DNA from: Nitrospira sp.
GTDB taxonomy: Bacteria > Nitrospirota > Nitrospiria > Nitrospirales > Nitrospiraceae
Assembly: GCA_020697375.1 (NCBI GenBank)
Contig: JAJFBJ010000042.1
Span: 1 to 27,334, forward strand
DNA length: 27,334 bases
Reading direction: 5' to 3'
Shown here in pieces: positions 16,772-24,179 of the stretch; position 1 is the stretch's first letter; each line of letters begins with the position of its first letter. A program made the position numbers and the translations under genes. Below the pieces are notes generated by a model, which was not told where the DNA came from, ran no database searches, and saw only the letters and a program-made list of their open reading frames with translations.

Positions 16772-18010
16772 TCAGACCAGGCTCTTCATTTCGGCGCCCT
16801 GTCGCCAAGCGGCAAACCATCGTAACCCCAGCATGCTGTCTTCTGGAATGGGTTCACGGGTTGCTTCTAGAGCCGGAGACTCATCGAATGATCTCGGCTC
16901 AAGATCGTTGTCACCGGCTTTCCAGCCATGATCGCGCTTGAGTTCATCTACCGAACGTGCGAGCGTGTGAATTGCCTGGTTCAATTCCTGAATCGGCTCG
17001 ACCATGGTCTGATGCATCACTCGTGACAATTCCTCCGCAAGAAGCTCCGGAGCAGTGCCACGGCCCCCAGGATCTCTTCGGCTCAACACCTCAACCGCCT
17101 CCCTCAGCGCAGTCACGGTGGGACTCAAGCGATCGCTAACTGTCCCTGCAAGGCGATCACCGAGATCCCCGGTCGGCGCCCCTGCAGCAGCCGCCGCCTG
17201 AGATGTCCCGCCTCCTGGAGTGAAATTCTCAAGCATCTGTTCCATGGTCTTGCGAGGAAACAATTCGTCGACCACCGTGACGAACTCTTGTTGCGTGGTG
17301 GCCAACCGATGGAAAGAGGACTTTTCGATGAGGACGAATAGATTGGCACAGACCAAGCCGACGATCGAAGTGAGGAATTTACCCGCCAATCCGTTGATCA
17401 GACCTTGAATGCCGATGATGTGGGATCCGTCTGCATGGAGCTTGCTCAAGCCGATGAGAATCGCCAGAAACGTCAGCAGCAGACCTATCCCGGTGATCAA
17501 TGAGGGAAACTGATGGTAGAAGGCCAGGTTCAGCCGGTTGTTCAACAGACCGCGCGGGAAAAAGTCAGCGGCCGTGCGCGTTGCAAAGATTCTCGGCTCA
17601 ATGAACCATGCGGTCCGCTCTATGATGAATGTCTTACGGAACTGCAGCCAAGCCTGCTCGAGACAGGGCTCTCGTCGCATGGCCTTGTCGAGTGCGTGCA
17701 GGTCATCCAGGTCAATACGTTCCGGCTGCGGACAAACCTGGGCCTGGTTGGCTGTCCTTCTGGCCTCGCTTAGGCCGGGGATCGTCAGCCAAGCAGATTG
17801 CCGACCCTTGCGACCGCCGGCGAGTGTGGCCAACGTTGGCCATATCCGCTGGTAACAACTCTGCACGATGGAAATGGCGGCCGTGAGCCTCCCCACATGC
17901 CAAAGGAAAAATCCCAGCAAACAACAAGAGCCGAGCCAACTCAACATGGGGCTGTGAAGATCCCCCAGGAAGGCTACGTCTTGGCTCAAGAATTCCCAAA
18001 TGGATATCAT
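16772..18010 (-). CDS. MotA/TolQ/ExbB-family, ZorA-like ion-channel subunit with long cytoplasmic tail
   Basis: A 412-residue protein. TM1 is about residues 22-40 (SWLGSCCLLGFFLWHV), then a cytoplasmic stretch to about 165. TM2 (170-190) contains LITGIGLLLTFLAILIGLSK and TM3 (about 207-228) contains AGKFLTSIVGLVCANLF, the characteristic MotA/ExbB channel pair with polar Thr/Ser facing the pore. A tail of about 180 residues follows, with a Gly/Ala-rich linker (265-285) and amphipathic helices (about 285-360). ZorA of the Zorya defence system has this order: channel first, then a long helical tail that projects into the cell. A GGAGG lies 10 nt upstream of the ATG. No zorC, zorD or zorE homologue is seen nearby. 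Confidence 0.85.
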   Translation of the reverse strand: MISIWEFLSQDVAFLGDLHSPMLSWLGSCCLLGFFLWHVGRLTAAISIVQSCYQRIWPTLATLAGGRKGRQSAWLTIPGLSEARRTANQAQVCPQPERIDLDDLHALDKAMRREPCLEQAWLQFRKTFIIERTAWFIEPRIFATRTAADFFPRGLLNNRLNLAFYHQFPSLITGIGLLLTFLAILIGLSKLHADGSHIIGIQGLINGLAGKFLTSIVGLVCANLFVLIEKSSFHRLATTQQEFVTVVDELFPRKTMEQMLENFTPGGGTSQAAAAAGAPTGDLGDRLAGTVSDRLSPTVTALREAVEVLSRRDPGGRGTAPELLAEELSRVMHQTMVEPIQELNQAIHTLARSVDELKRDHGWKAGDNDLEPRSFDESPALEATREPIPEDSMLGLRWFAAWRQGAEMKSLV

Positions 18011-18114
18011 CGCGTCAGTACCTCCGGATGAAAACGAGCAGCGCGCCGGATGCCGAACAGGTTCAACTTCCGGGCCACGATGCTTGCCTATTGGAGGTAC
18101 CGAAAAATCAGGGA

Positions 18115-18143
18115 ATTATACCTTTGGCCACGGCAGGTCCCGA
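18115..18143 (-). promoter_or_regulatory. Candidate promoter of the ZorAB-like pair
   Basis: On the minus strand a perfect -10 TATAAT covers 18120-18115. A weak -35 (TCGGGA, 18143-18138) lies 17 nt upstream. The expected transcript starts near 18108, leaving a leader of about 100 nt before the ATG at 18010. The 191-nt gap to the upstream CBS gene supports an independent promoter here. Confidence 0.5.
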
Positions 18144-18201
18144 AGCTTGCGGGCAAGAACTGCCGCAGGGATGGATCTTTCTGCAGCCCTGTCGATGCGC
18201 T

Positions 18202-18642
18202 CTAGCCGACTTCGTCGACCGTTGGCCCCAATCCCAATTGGGCTCGCAAAAGATCGTGACGAGTAATGGATCGGACGACCTTGCCGTCTTGCACCACGGG
18301 CAAAATCTGGAATCCCATTTCAAACATGCGCGCGACGCAGCTCAACGTGGTATCCTCCTTCACGCCGACAAAGGCCGAATTCATAATGTCCTGCGCCCTG
18401 GCCTGTTTAAGATCCATTCCCTTGTCGATGGCCCGAATCACATCCCCTTCATTGATAAAACCGAGAAACTCGTAATCTTGACCTACTACGGGCGCGCCAC
18501 CCAAATGATTAGTGACCATTTCTATGGCCACATCCATTGCGCTGTCTTCTGGCTTGAACTGCCGGATTTTTGTGCCGACGATATCTCCGACGATGCGATA
18601 ACCCTCTGCCGGAGTCCCAGCCACATCTGTAATGACTTTCAT
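18202..18642 (-). CDS. Tandem CBS-domain protein
   Basis: The start at 18642 (MKVITDVAG) is preferred over ATG 18663 because GGAGG (18652-18648) lies 5 nt upstream. The 146-residue product consists of two CBS motifs: the first ends APVVGQDYEFLGFINEGDVIRA, the second has TTLSCVARMFEMGFQILPVVQDGKVV and ITRHDLLRAQ. Paired CBS domains bind adenine nucleotides or SAM and usually regulate a partner protein. A stand-alone form like this has no catalytic domain, and its target cannot be told from the sequence. It is on the same strand as the ZorAB-like pair, but a 191-nt gap and a promoter separate them. Confidence 0.88.
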   Translation of the reverse strand: MKVITDVAGTPAEGYRIVGDIVGTKIRQFKPEDSAMDVAIEMVTNHLGGAPVVGQDYEFLGFINEGDVIRAIDKGMDLKQARAQDIMNSAFVGVKEDTTLSCVARMFEMGFQILPVVQDGKVVRSITRHDLLRAQLGLGPTVDEVG

Positions 18643-18827
18643 CATAGCCTCCATGTTTTCCATGCAAGTTGTTACTGCTGCATGTATAGTCTTTCAGCAA
18701 AAAGCGCGACACTGGGAAAATCCCTAAAGGATTTCAAAGAATGATGTTGAGGCTTGCCAATCGACCACCCGTCTTGTTTAATAAACGGGCATGGGGTTCC
18801 AGTCTTCCGTTCCAATAAGGCAACGAC

Positions 18828-19157
18828 ATGGCGATTCCCTGGGCTACTGCATTGCTGGTCTTCAAAAAATTAATGCCGGTCATCGTTGACAGGGCTCCGG
18901 AATTCTTGAACAACTTGGAGCGATACCGCAAGGTCTCTACGGCTTCCGTCTCAGCGACCTCTGATCCTTCTCTCGAGATGTTGCAGGCGCAGCTCGATAC
19001 TCACCAGCAAGCCATTGCCCTGCAGACCGAAACCATCGCGCGTCTTCAAACCAGATTGAGCGCCACAAGACGCTCGCTCACCATAGCCTGGAGCGTCCTC
19101 ATAGCGACCGCTCTCTTATCCGCCTCGATCCTCGTTGTTTTGCTTTCACGATCGTAG
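18828..19157 (+). CDS. Small hypothetical coiled-coil protein with C-terminal membrane helix
   Basis: A 109-residue protein of unknown function. An N-terminal amphipathic/hydrophobic segment (AIPWATALLVFKKLMPVI) leads into a heptad-like region (about 48-78: LEMLQAQLDTHQQAIALQ, then ETIARLQTRL) and a C-terminal membrane helix (about 83-106: LTIAWSVLIATALLSASI) ending in a short basic tail. It looks like a tail-anchored membrane protein. It is divergent from the CBS gene, with AAGG upstream of the ATG. No family is recognised. The 215-nt stretch that follows it (19158-19372) holds no gene that can be supported. Confidence 0.65.
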   Translation: MAIPWATALLVFKKLMPVIVDRAPEFLNNLERYRKVSTASVSATSDPSLEMLQAQLDTHQQAIALQTETIARLQTRLSATRRSLTIAWSVLIATALLSASILVVLLSRS

Positions 19158-19372
19158 CCAGCTCCGGATCCGACGGACCTCCTCGGCTGCCGTATAGCGG
19201 ATGGCTGCGACTATCGCGCACCATCTTTTCTTTGCGACCAGCCTAGAAATGAAATGCTTAATGGGGGAAGAACATTTGTAATCGGGCAATCCGATGGAGC
19301 GAAACCTACCGGCTAAGCAGGAAACAGAATGATGTGAAGGATCAGTCTGTGCAGGGAAGTCTCAGGGACGGG

Positions 19373-20125
19373 TCAGCCGGCATATTCAAAAGACAGGTCG
19401 CGGGTTTGAACGAGTTTGATGAGTTGCAGAGTGCCTGATGGGATGGCCGCTCCGATACGATCCCATACGGCCTTGGCCAGATATTCTCCGGTGACGATCT
19501 GCGTAGCGAGCACGAGGCGTAAATCCTGTCCATCGAACGGGGACATTACACGTTCATTCACCAGTCGATCCAACGCCACGATATCGGTGACCATCCCGGT
19601 TTCAGAATTGATGGGTCCATGGACAGTTACGAACACATCCCAGGTATGGCCACGATGATCGTCATGCACGGCGGTAAAGGAGTAGCGCCGGCTGACTGAC
19701 GCCACATCAAGTCCGGCTTCCGCCGTCAGACCGGCACAGAGATCCTCATCTTCGTACAGCCAGATCCGCTGCAGGGTTCCAATGCTCTGTTGCGCTTGCA
19801 GCTTGTCCCACAGAACTCGCGCAATGTTTTCGGAGGTCGGAATCTGCCGTTCGAAATAGGACATGTCGAGATTGAGATGCTTATGGTCGAATTCTTCCAA
19901 GACCTGTAGCAGAACACGTTTCAGGTCGAAAAGATTCACCACCATGCCGGTTCTCTGATCGACTTCCCCCGCCACAGTCACTTCCAGCATGTAGTTATGG
20001 CCGTGGCCCGGCTCGTTGTAGCAGGCTCCGAAGACCGCACGATTCTTCACCGCGTCCCATTCCGGTTTGTGATACCGATGCGAGGCGGCAAACTCGATGC
20101 GTTTGGTCAATAACACAATGGACAT
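19373..20125 (-). CDS. Tandem 6-pyruvoyl-tetrahydropterin synthase/QueD-family protein
   Basis: The start at ATG 20125 (MSIVLLTKRIEFAASHRY) fits the family; a GTG at 20155 would add 10 residues. Domain 1 (1 to about 130) has the zinc histidines H16, H41 and H43, the catalytic C35, the D80-H81 pair (FDHKHLN) and E125. The spacing Cys-x5-HGH is that of the eukaryotic-type PTPS (PTPS-II), not the Cys-x3-HGH of QueD. Domain 2 (about 145-250) is a second PTPS fold that keeps RRYSFTAVHDDHRGHTWDV and TGMVTDIVALDRLV but has no cysteine, Gly in place of the catalytic His (FDG) and no catalytic Glu, so it is probably inactive. The substrate is expected to be dihydroneopterin triphosphate. It is the last gene of the peroxide-response cluster, 97 nt after DUF3501. 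Confidence 0.88.
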   Translation of the reverse strand: MSIVLLTKRIEFAASHRYHKPEWDAVKNRAVFGACYNEPGHGHNYMLEVTVAGEVDQRTGMVVNLFDLKRVLLQVLEEFDHKHLNLDMSYFERQIPTSENIARVLWDKLQAQQSIGTLQRIWLYEDEDLCAGLTAEAGLDVASVSRRYSFTAVHDDHRGHTWDVFVTVHGPINSETGMVTDIVALDRLVNERVMSPFDGQDLRLVLATQIVTGEYLAKAVWDRIGAAIPSGTLQLIKLVQTRDLSFEYAG

Positions 20126-20222
20126 ACGGTTCAATCTTGACGGTTCATCTTTCACTATCGAATACGAACGATGGGCTGCTCCCGCTCAGCCGTCGAATAT
20201 CGGACCTTGATCCCGCCCGCAC

Positions 20223-20810
20223 TCACGCGCGCAAGTCAGAGAGCCATTCCTCTCGCATCGGCCAGGGCACTTCCGCTTCAGCCTCATAACCGCCGTGTTG
20301 AACCGCCAGAGCGACGCGAGCGCCCTCATTCCCGATAGCTTGTACCATGGCGGCTGTCGGATGAAAACGAACAAAATGTACCGCGCTGATCTTGCTTTCG
20401 TGGCTGTGGCCCCCTTCGAATGTTCCATAGACGACCTCGCCCGCAGCCCGTAGGCCGACGGTGTTGCCGTGATCCAAGCCCATGAACAGATTGAGCCAAT
20501 GCTTCATCGTTTCAGGATCCGTGAGTTCAATCAAGAGAGTGGCGCTCAATTCGCCGGAGGCCGGGAGGAGTGCGTTATAAACATCCAATTCATCCTGAAT
20601 CTTTCCTGGATCGACGATGCGCTCGACGCGGATCATTTCCTGAACTTGAAAACGAAGGGTCTCTCGATTTTCAAACAGCAACGTGATTTTTTCACCTACG
20701 GCAATGCGCCGCCGCCGCTTCAGGTCGATGATGGTCTGCCGGTACGCGTCGCGCTGCCGCTCGTACTCCTCATGGGTGGTCAGGTCATGGTGCGTGAGAG
20801 CTTTCATCAT
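20223..20810 (-). CDS. DUF3501 family protein
   Basis: A 195-residue soluble protein matching my knowledge of DUF3501: N-terminal LTHHDLTTHEEYERQRDAYR, IDLKRRRRIAVGEKITLLFEN, ETLRFQVQEMIRVERI, then LLPASGELSATLLIE and GHSHESKISAVHFVRFHP. No enzymatic role is known to me. The family is repeatedly found beside a rubrerythrin and a GlpC-like Fe-S oxidoreductase, which is exactly its position here (47 nt after the latter). ATG 20807, three bases on, is an equally good start. Confidence 0.85.
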   Translation of the reverse strand: MMKALTHHDLTTHEEYERQRDAYRQTIIDLKRRRRIAVGEKITLLFENRETLRFQVQEMIRVERIVDPGKIQDELDVYNALLPASGELSATLLIELTDPETMKHWLNLFMGLDHGNTVGLRAAGEVVYGTFEGGHSHESKISAVHFVRFHPTAAMVQAIGNEGARVALAVQHGGYEAEAEVPWPMREEWLSDLRA

Positions 20811-20856
20811 TCCTGTTCAACCTCTTTTGGACTCGGCACCGGTTCCAGGCGATAGG

Positions 20857-22143
20857 TCAAGAGGCACAAGGATCGCTGGGCAACCCGTAGGCGTCCCGTA
20901 CGATCTGGATAGGATGGCGTACCGTGTTCCCTCCGACATGTGCTACAGCCCCGGCTTGATCGAGCTGCAGCGCTGCCAGCGGACAATCGGATGCTACCAA
21001 ATCGGCCGGCGCCTGCTCGATCGCCCGCACCGCCTTCTGTGCAATTTTCATGGAGAGTGGGAAAAATTCCGTCTTGGCCGACCAGGATCCATCATGCCCG
21101 GAACACTTTTCAATCACCTCGACCTTCGCTCCGGCGCATTCCATCAGTTCCTTCGATTTGAACCCGATATTTTGATCGCGCAAGTGACAGGGCACTTGAT
21201 AGGCCACCCGGCCTGGATTCTGCGCGAAGTCTGTTGCCAAACTTCCCTCCCGCTTCAGCTTCATAAGATACTCGCAAATGTCATAGGTGTGCTCGGCGAC
21301 CTGCTTTGCATCCTCTCCGGGCACCAGATTTTGATACTCGCGCTTTACCATGAGACTGCAACTAGGGGCCGGAATGACAACGTCATATCCCCGGTCGATC
21401 CAAGATTTCAGCGAGCCGATATTTCGTTGAGCTGCCGCCGCCATTGCCGCCGTATCCCCAATGTCGAACGCCGGCATCCCGCAACAGGACTGATCCGGCA
21501 ACGCTACTTGGACATTGTTTTTTTCCAACACTTGCACCGTTGCCTTGCCCACATCAGTCATTTGGTAATTGACCAGACAACTGGCGAACAACGCCACTTT
21601 CTTCCCAACGGACGAGTGGTCGGCTGAAGGCCGCCGTGCCCACCAATGTGCAAATGTCTCACGCTGATAGTGCAGCACTTGACGATCACGGTGAACACCC
21701 ATCGCGGCTTGCAGAAGAGCCCGAAACCAGGCTTGTCCCAAGCTCCAGTTGACCAATGGTGCGAACCTGCTGTTGATTCGTCCCAACAGATCGGTTCTGG
21801 TCAGCAACCAATCCCGCCATGAGGTTCCGCGTTCCGCAGATAGTCGCTTCTTCCAGACCGCCATGAGCAGGGGAAAATCGATTCCATAGTGATGGGGCGG
21901 GGTATAGGGACAATGGTTGTAGCAGAGCTTGCAATAGTAGCATTCATCAACGACCCGGTGATGATCCGTCGGAGTGAATTTCGTCACGTCACTCTCATAT
22001 TCATCGACCCGATCCAACAGAGTGTTGAAGGAAGGGCAGAGATTGAAACAGCGGCGACATCCGTCGCATACGTCGTAGATGCGTAGCGTTTCCTGTTCAA
22101 GCGTGGCCGGATCAACAGGTTGAAGCAGGCGTAGCTCTTTCAC
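20857..22143 (-). CDS. Fe-S oxidoreductase, GlpC/HdrD-like (two [4Fe-4S] plus CCG domains)
   Basis: A 428-residue protein that starts with GTG. Two ferredoxin-type clusters are ligated by C26/C29/C32/C36 (CDGCRRCFNLCP) and C68/C71/C74/C78 (CYYCKLCYNHCP). Two cysteine-rich CCG domains follow: FASCLVNYQ with DQSCCGMPAFD, and VPCHLRDQNIG with EKCSGHDGSW, the second deviating from the strict CCG form. Such subunits shuttle electrons to a partner (GlpC, heterodisulfide reductase D, glycolate oxidase GlcF). The flanking rubrerythrin and DUF3501 genes make electron supply for peroxide reduction the likely job (inference). The protein is soluble, with no membrane segment. Confidence 0.92.
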   Translation of the reverse strand: MKELRLLQPVDPATLEQETLRIYDVCDGCRRCFNLCPSFNTLLDRVDEYESDVTKFTPTDHHRVVDECYYCKLCYNHCPYTPPHHYGIDFPLLMAVWKKRLSAERGTSWRDWLLTRTDLLGRINSRFAPLVNWSLGQAWFRALLQAAMGVHRDRQVLHYQRETFAHWWARRPSADHSSVGKKVALFASCLVNYQMTDVGKATVQVLEKNNVQVALPDQSCCGMPAFDIGDTAAMAAAAQRNIGSLKSWIDRGYDVVIPAPSCSLMVKREYQNLVPGEDAKQVAEHTYDICEYLMKLKREGSLATDFAQNPGRVAYQVPCHLRDQNIGFKSKELMECAGAKVEVIEKCSGHDGSWSAKTEFFPLSMKIAQKAVRAIEQAPADLVASDCPLAALQLDQAGAVAHVGGNTVRHPIQIVRDAYGLPSDPCAS

Positions 22144-22201
22144 CTATGAGCAGGTCCTTATCATAATAGGGGGCATCGAGATAGGAGCATCGAGCGGAAA
22201 T

Positions 22202-22235
22202 CAGGGTGGAGCCGACATACCTCCGACCCACCCTG
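22202..22235. other. Inverted repeat in the rubrerythrin/Fe-S oxidoreductase gap
   Basis: CAGGGTGG (22202-22209) and CCACCCTG (22228-22235) are a perfect 8-bp inverted repeat around 18 nt. No T-run follows on the minus strand. It may be an mRNA hairpin that separates the highly expressed rubrerythrin message from the downstream genes. Two direct copies of GCATCGAG lie just downstream at 22173-22180 and 22187-22194. Confidence 0.4.
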
Positions 22236-22272
22236 CTTCCCGTGCTCGTGCCCCCGGGCGTTGCCGGAGATA

Positions 22273-22701
22273 TTAATACTGTTTTAAACTGTCGAGGCCC
22301 TTGGTAAATCGATTGGCATGGGACCGTTCGGCTTTAGCCAGGGTCTCAAACCATTCGGCCAATTCTGAGAATCCTTCATCACGCGCCGTCTTGGCCATCC
22401 CAGGATACATCTGTGTGTACTCGTATGTTTCTCCCTCGATGGCGGATTTCAAGTTGGCTTCCGTGTTCCCAATCGGCACACCGGTCGCAGGATCCCCAAC
22501 CTCCTTGAGAAAATCCATGTGTCCAAAGGCATGGCCTGTTTCCGCTTCGGATGTGTCCCGGAACAACCCACCGACATCGGGATACCCTTCTATGTCGGCC
22601 CGACGTGCAAAATACAGATAGCGCCGATTGGCTTGTGACTCACCAGCGAAGGCGTGTTTCAGGTTCTCGTGACTTTTCGTGCCTTTTAAACTATTTCCCA
22701 T
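22273..22701 (-). CDS. Rubrerythrin (erythrin-type, no rubredoxin domain)
   Basis: A 142-residue ferritin-like four-helix protein with the diiron ligand helices [47 protein letters not shown] and [12 protein letters not shown]. Rubrerythrins reduce hydrogen peroxide at the diiron site. The usual C-terminal rubredoxin domain (CxxC pairs) is absent, so an external electron donor is needed; the Fe-S oxidoreductase encoded 129 nt downstream is an obvious candidate. AAGGAGG lies 5 nt before the ATG. The gene follows the PerR-type regulator by 44 nt on the same strand. Confidence 0.95.
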   Translation of the reverse strand: MGNSLKGTKSHENLKHAFAGESQANRRYLYFARRADIEGYPDVGGLFRDTSEAETGHAFGHMDFLKEVGDPATGVPIGNTEANLKSAIEGETYEYTQMYPGMAKTARDEGFSELAEWFETLAKAERSHANRFTKGLDSLKQY

Positions 22702-22745
22702 GCTGTCCTCCTTACCTTAAAATGACGAGTCACTCTCGCTGCCTG

Positions 22746-23192
22746 CTACGTTGTTGGCGGTCGTCCCGCAATTGGTTGACAATCCGCACAATACCCGTGG
22801 AACTCAATACGATGTCCGAGAATCTGGAATCCCCTGGCTTGTCCGCTGGAGAGGACCACCTGATTCAACGCCTCGTCCATGACATCCAGAATTCGACGGC
22901 ACCCGAGGCAAATCAGATGATGATGCACGGCGACATTTGCATCGAATCGTGCCACTTCGTGGCCCACGTTAACTTCCTGCACGAGAGCGGCCTGCCTCAA
23001 AATTCCCAGGGTGTAGTAAACGGTATTTCGGGAGATCGACGGATACTGGCGTTTCACCGTTCTGTACAGATCATCTGCAGTCGGATGGCTGGTGGTTTCA
23101 GCCAAGGCCCTATAGATAGCCACGCGCTGCCTGGTTAGACGGACCGCGTGCCGACGGAAACGCATCTGAATCGCTTGATTGTCCAGTTTCAT
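22746..23192 (-). CDS. Fur-family peroxide-type regulator (PerR-like)
   Basis: A 148-residue Fur-family repressor. The N-terminal winged helix has HPTADDLYRTVKRQYPSISR and NTVYYTLGILRQAALV. The structural zinc site is C95/C98 (CLGC) and C135/C138 (CADC). Regulatory-metal ligands fit PerR: H36, D84 (RFDAN), H90/H92 (VHHHLIC) and an Asp at 103, in the position where PerR has Asp and Fur has Glu. PerR senses peroxide by iron-catalysed oxidation of these histidines. The gene heads the rubrerythrin cluster and has a perfect 7-1-7 operator in its own leader, so autoregulation is expected. Confidence 0.9.
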   Translation of the reverse strand: MKLDNQAIQMRFRRHAVRLTRQRVAIYRALAETTSHPTADDLYRTVKRQYPSISRNTVYYTLGILRQAALVQEVNVGHEVARFDANVAVHHHLICLGCRRILDVMDEALNQVVLSSGQARGFQILGHRIEFHGYCADCQPIAGRPPTT

Positions 23193-23204
23193 GCCATCTC
23201 TAGT

Positions 23205-23219
23205 TAGGAATCATTCCTA
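23205..23219. promoter_or_regulatory. Perfect 7-1-7 inverted repeat, PerR/Fur box candidate
   Basis: TAGGAAT (23205-23211), C, ATTCCTA (23213-23219) is an exact 15-bp inverted repeat with the 7-1-7 geometry of Fur-family operators (the B. subtilis PerR box is TTATAATnATTATAA). It lies 12 nt upstream of the regulator's ATG and adjoins the -10 element. A repressor bound here would block transcription of its own gene and of the following cluster. Confidence 0.75.
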
Positions 23220-23247
23220 CATAGCACGATGAACGGGCCCACTTCAA
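23218..23247 (-). promoter_or_regulatory. Candidate promoter of the PerR-rubrerythrin cluster
   Basis: On the minus strand, TTGAAG (23247-23242) as -35 and TATGTA (23223-23218) as -10 are separated by 18 nt. The -10 touches the 7-1-7 repeat, which then covers the expected transcription start. Confidence 0.45.
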
Positions 23248-23392
23248 TACTAGAGTCGGCCATCAGGAGTTCGAACGTTGTCGACCTGGAACGTTACAAC
23301 GGTGGGCGGAGAGATGACGTAGCGAGGTTTAAAGATGTGGGTTTGACAGCATGCGAGAACCTGATCGCGGGACAACTGCATGTATCCTAAAA

Positions 23393-23950
23393 TCAGGGCG
23401 CATTGTAGCGGGGTACTTGCGCAGTCATGTCCGCCAGACATTTATACGATTGATCTTTTGCGGAGAGCAGCGGTGCCTTCACGGGCCAGTCAATGGCTAG
23501 ATCAGGATCGTTCCATAGGATGCCCCGTTCATCCGCAGGCGAATACACATCCGTGCATTTATAGAGAAACGCAGCTTCTTCACTGAGGACGCAAAACCCA
23601 TGGGCAAATCCAGGAGGAACATATAATTGACGCATGTTTGTATCGGATAACTCTACCCCGTACCACTGTCCAAATGTCGGAGACCCCTGACGAATATCGA
23701 CCGCCACGTCATACACCAAACCTCTGACCACCATGACGAGTTTCCCCTGCGGCCGAGTCAACTGATAGTGAAGCCCGCGCAACGTCCCGCGAACGGACCA
23801 GGAAAAATTATCTTGCACAAACGGTTGACCAATCCCGGCTCCGCTATATCGCGATTCGCGATAGATCTCGACAAATTTCCCCCGCGCGTCTCCAAACACA
23901 TCGAGTTCGATTTGCAATAGGTCCTTGAGCGGCGTCGGAACAATTTGCAT
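23393..23950 (-). CDS. rfbC: dTDP-4-dehydrorhamnose 3,5-epimerase
   Basis: A 185-residue cupin-fold epimerase of the RmlC family, normal length. The N-terminal signature is FGDARGKFVEIYRESRY, the catalytic His lies in RGTLRGLHYQ, and QGKLVMVVRGLVYDVAVDIR and YVPPGFAHGFCVLSE follow. It converts dTDP-4-keto-6-deoxyglucose to dTDP-4-keto-L-rhamnose for surface polysaccharide. GGAGG lies 4 nt before the ATG. The other rml genes are not in the window, so it stands alone here. Confidence 0.95.
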   Translation of the reverse strand: MQIVPTPLKDLLQIELDVFGDARGKFVEIYRESRYSGAGIGQPFVQDNFSWSVRGTLRGLHYQLTRPQGKLVMVVRGLVYDVAVDIRQGSPTFGQWYGVELSDTNMRQLYVPPGFAHGFCVLSEEAAFLYKCTDVYSPADERGILWNDPDLAIDWPVKAPLLSAKDQSYKCLADMTAQVPRYNAP

Positions 23951-24179
23951 GGCACCTCCACAAGGTTATTGGGCGGCAATGGCCATCATACCTAGTTCTC
24001 ATTCAGGGAACCAGCCGGTTTGTCCGACACAAGCTGGACAGCTGCTTACGCCACGCAACCGCTCCAGGTATCCTCCATCAATGCATTCTGCATGCTGGCG
24101 CGCAAGAAACGACGACCAGACATGTCCCACCAGGCTCGCCCATGGGCCTTGGAGCGTGGCAGAAGCTCCGAGGACTTTG

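Noticed and set aside
16018..18010. Calling a complete Zorya defence system
   Set aside because: Only the motor pair is present. The genes on both sides (FGE-fold, CBS, small membrane protein, PTPS) are not ZorC, ZorD or ZorE.
18028..18744. Plus-strand open frame of 238 codons across the zorA-CBS gap
   Set aside because: Most of it is antisense to the CBS gene, and it runs through the candidate promoter of the ZorA-like gene. No ribosome binding site or protein motif is seen.
20683..21627. Plus-strand open frame of 314 codons opposite the Fe-S oxidoreductase
   Set aside because: Antisense of two well-supported genes, no family signature, and it spans their junction.
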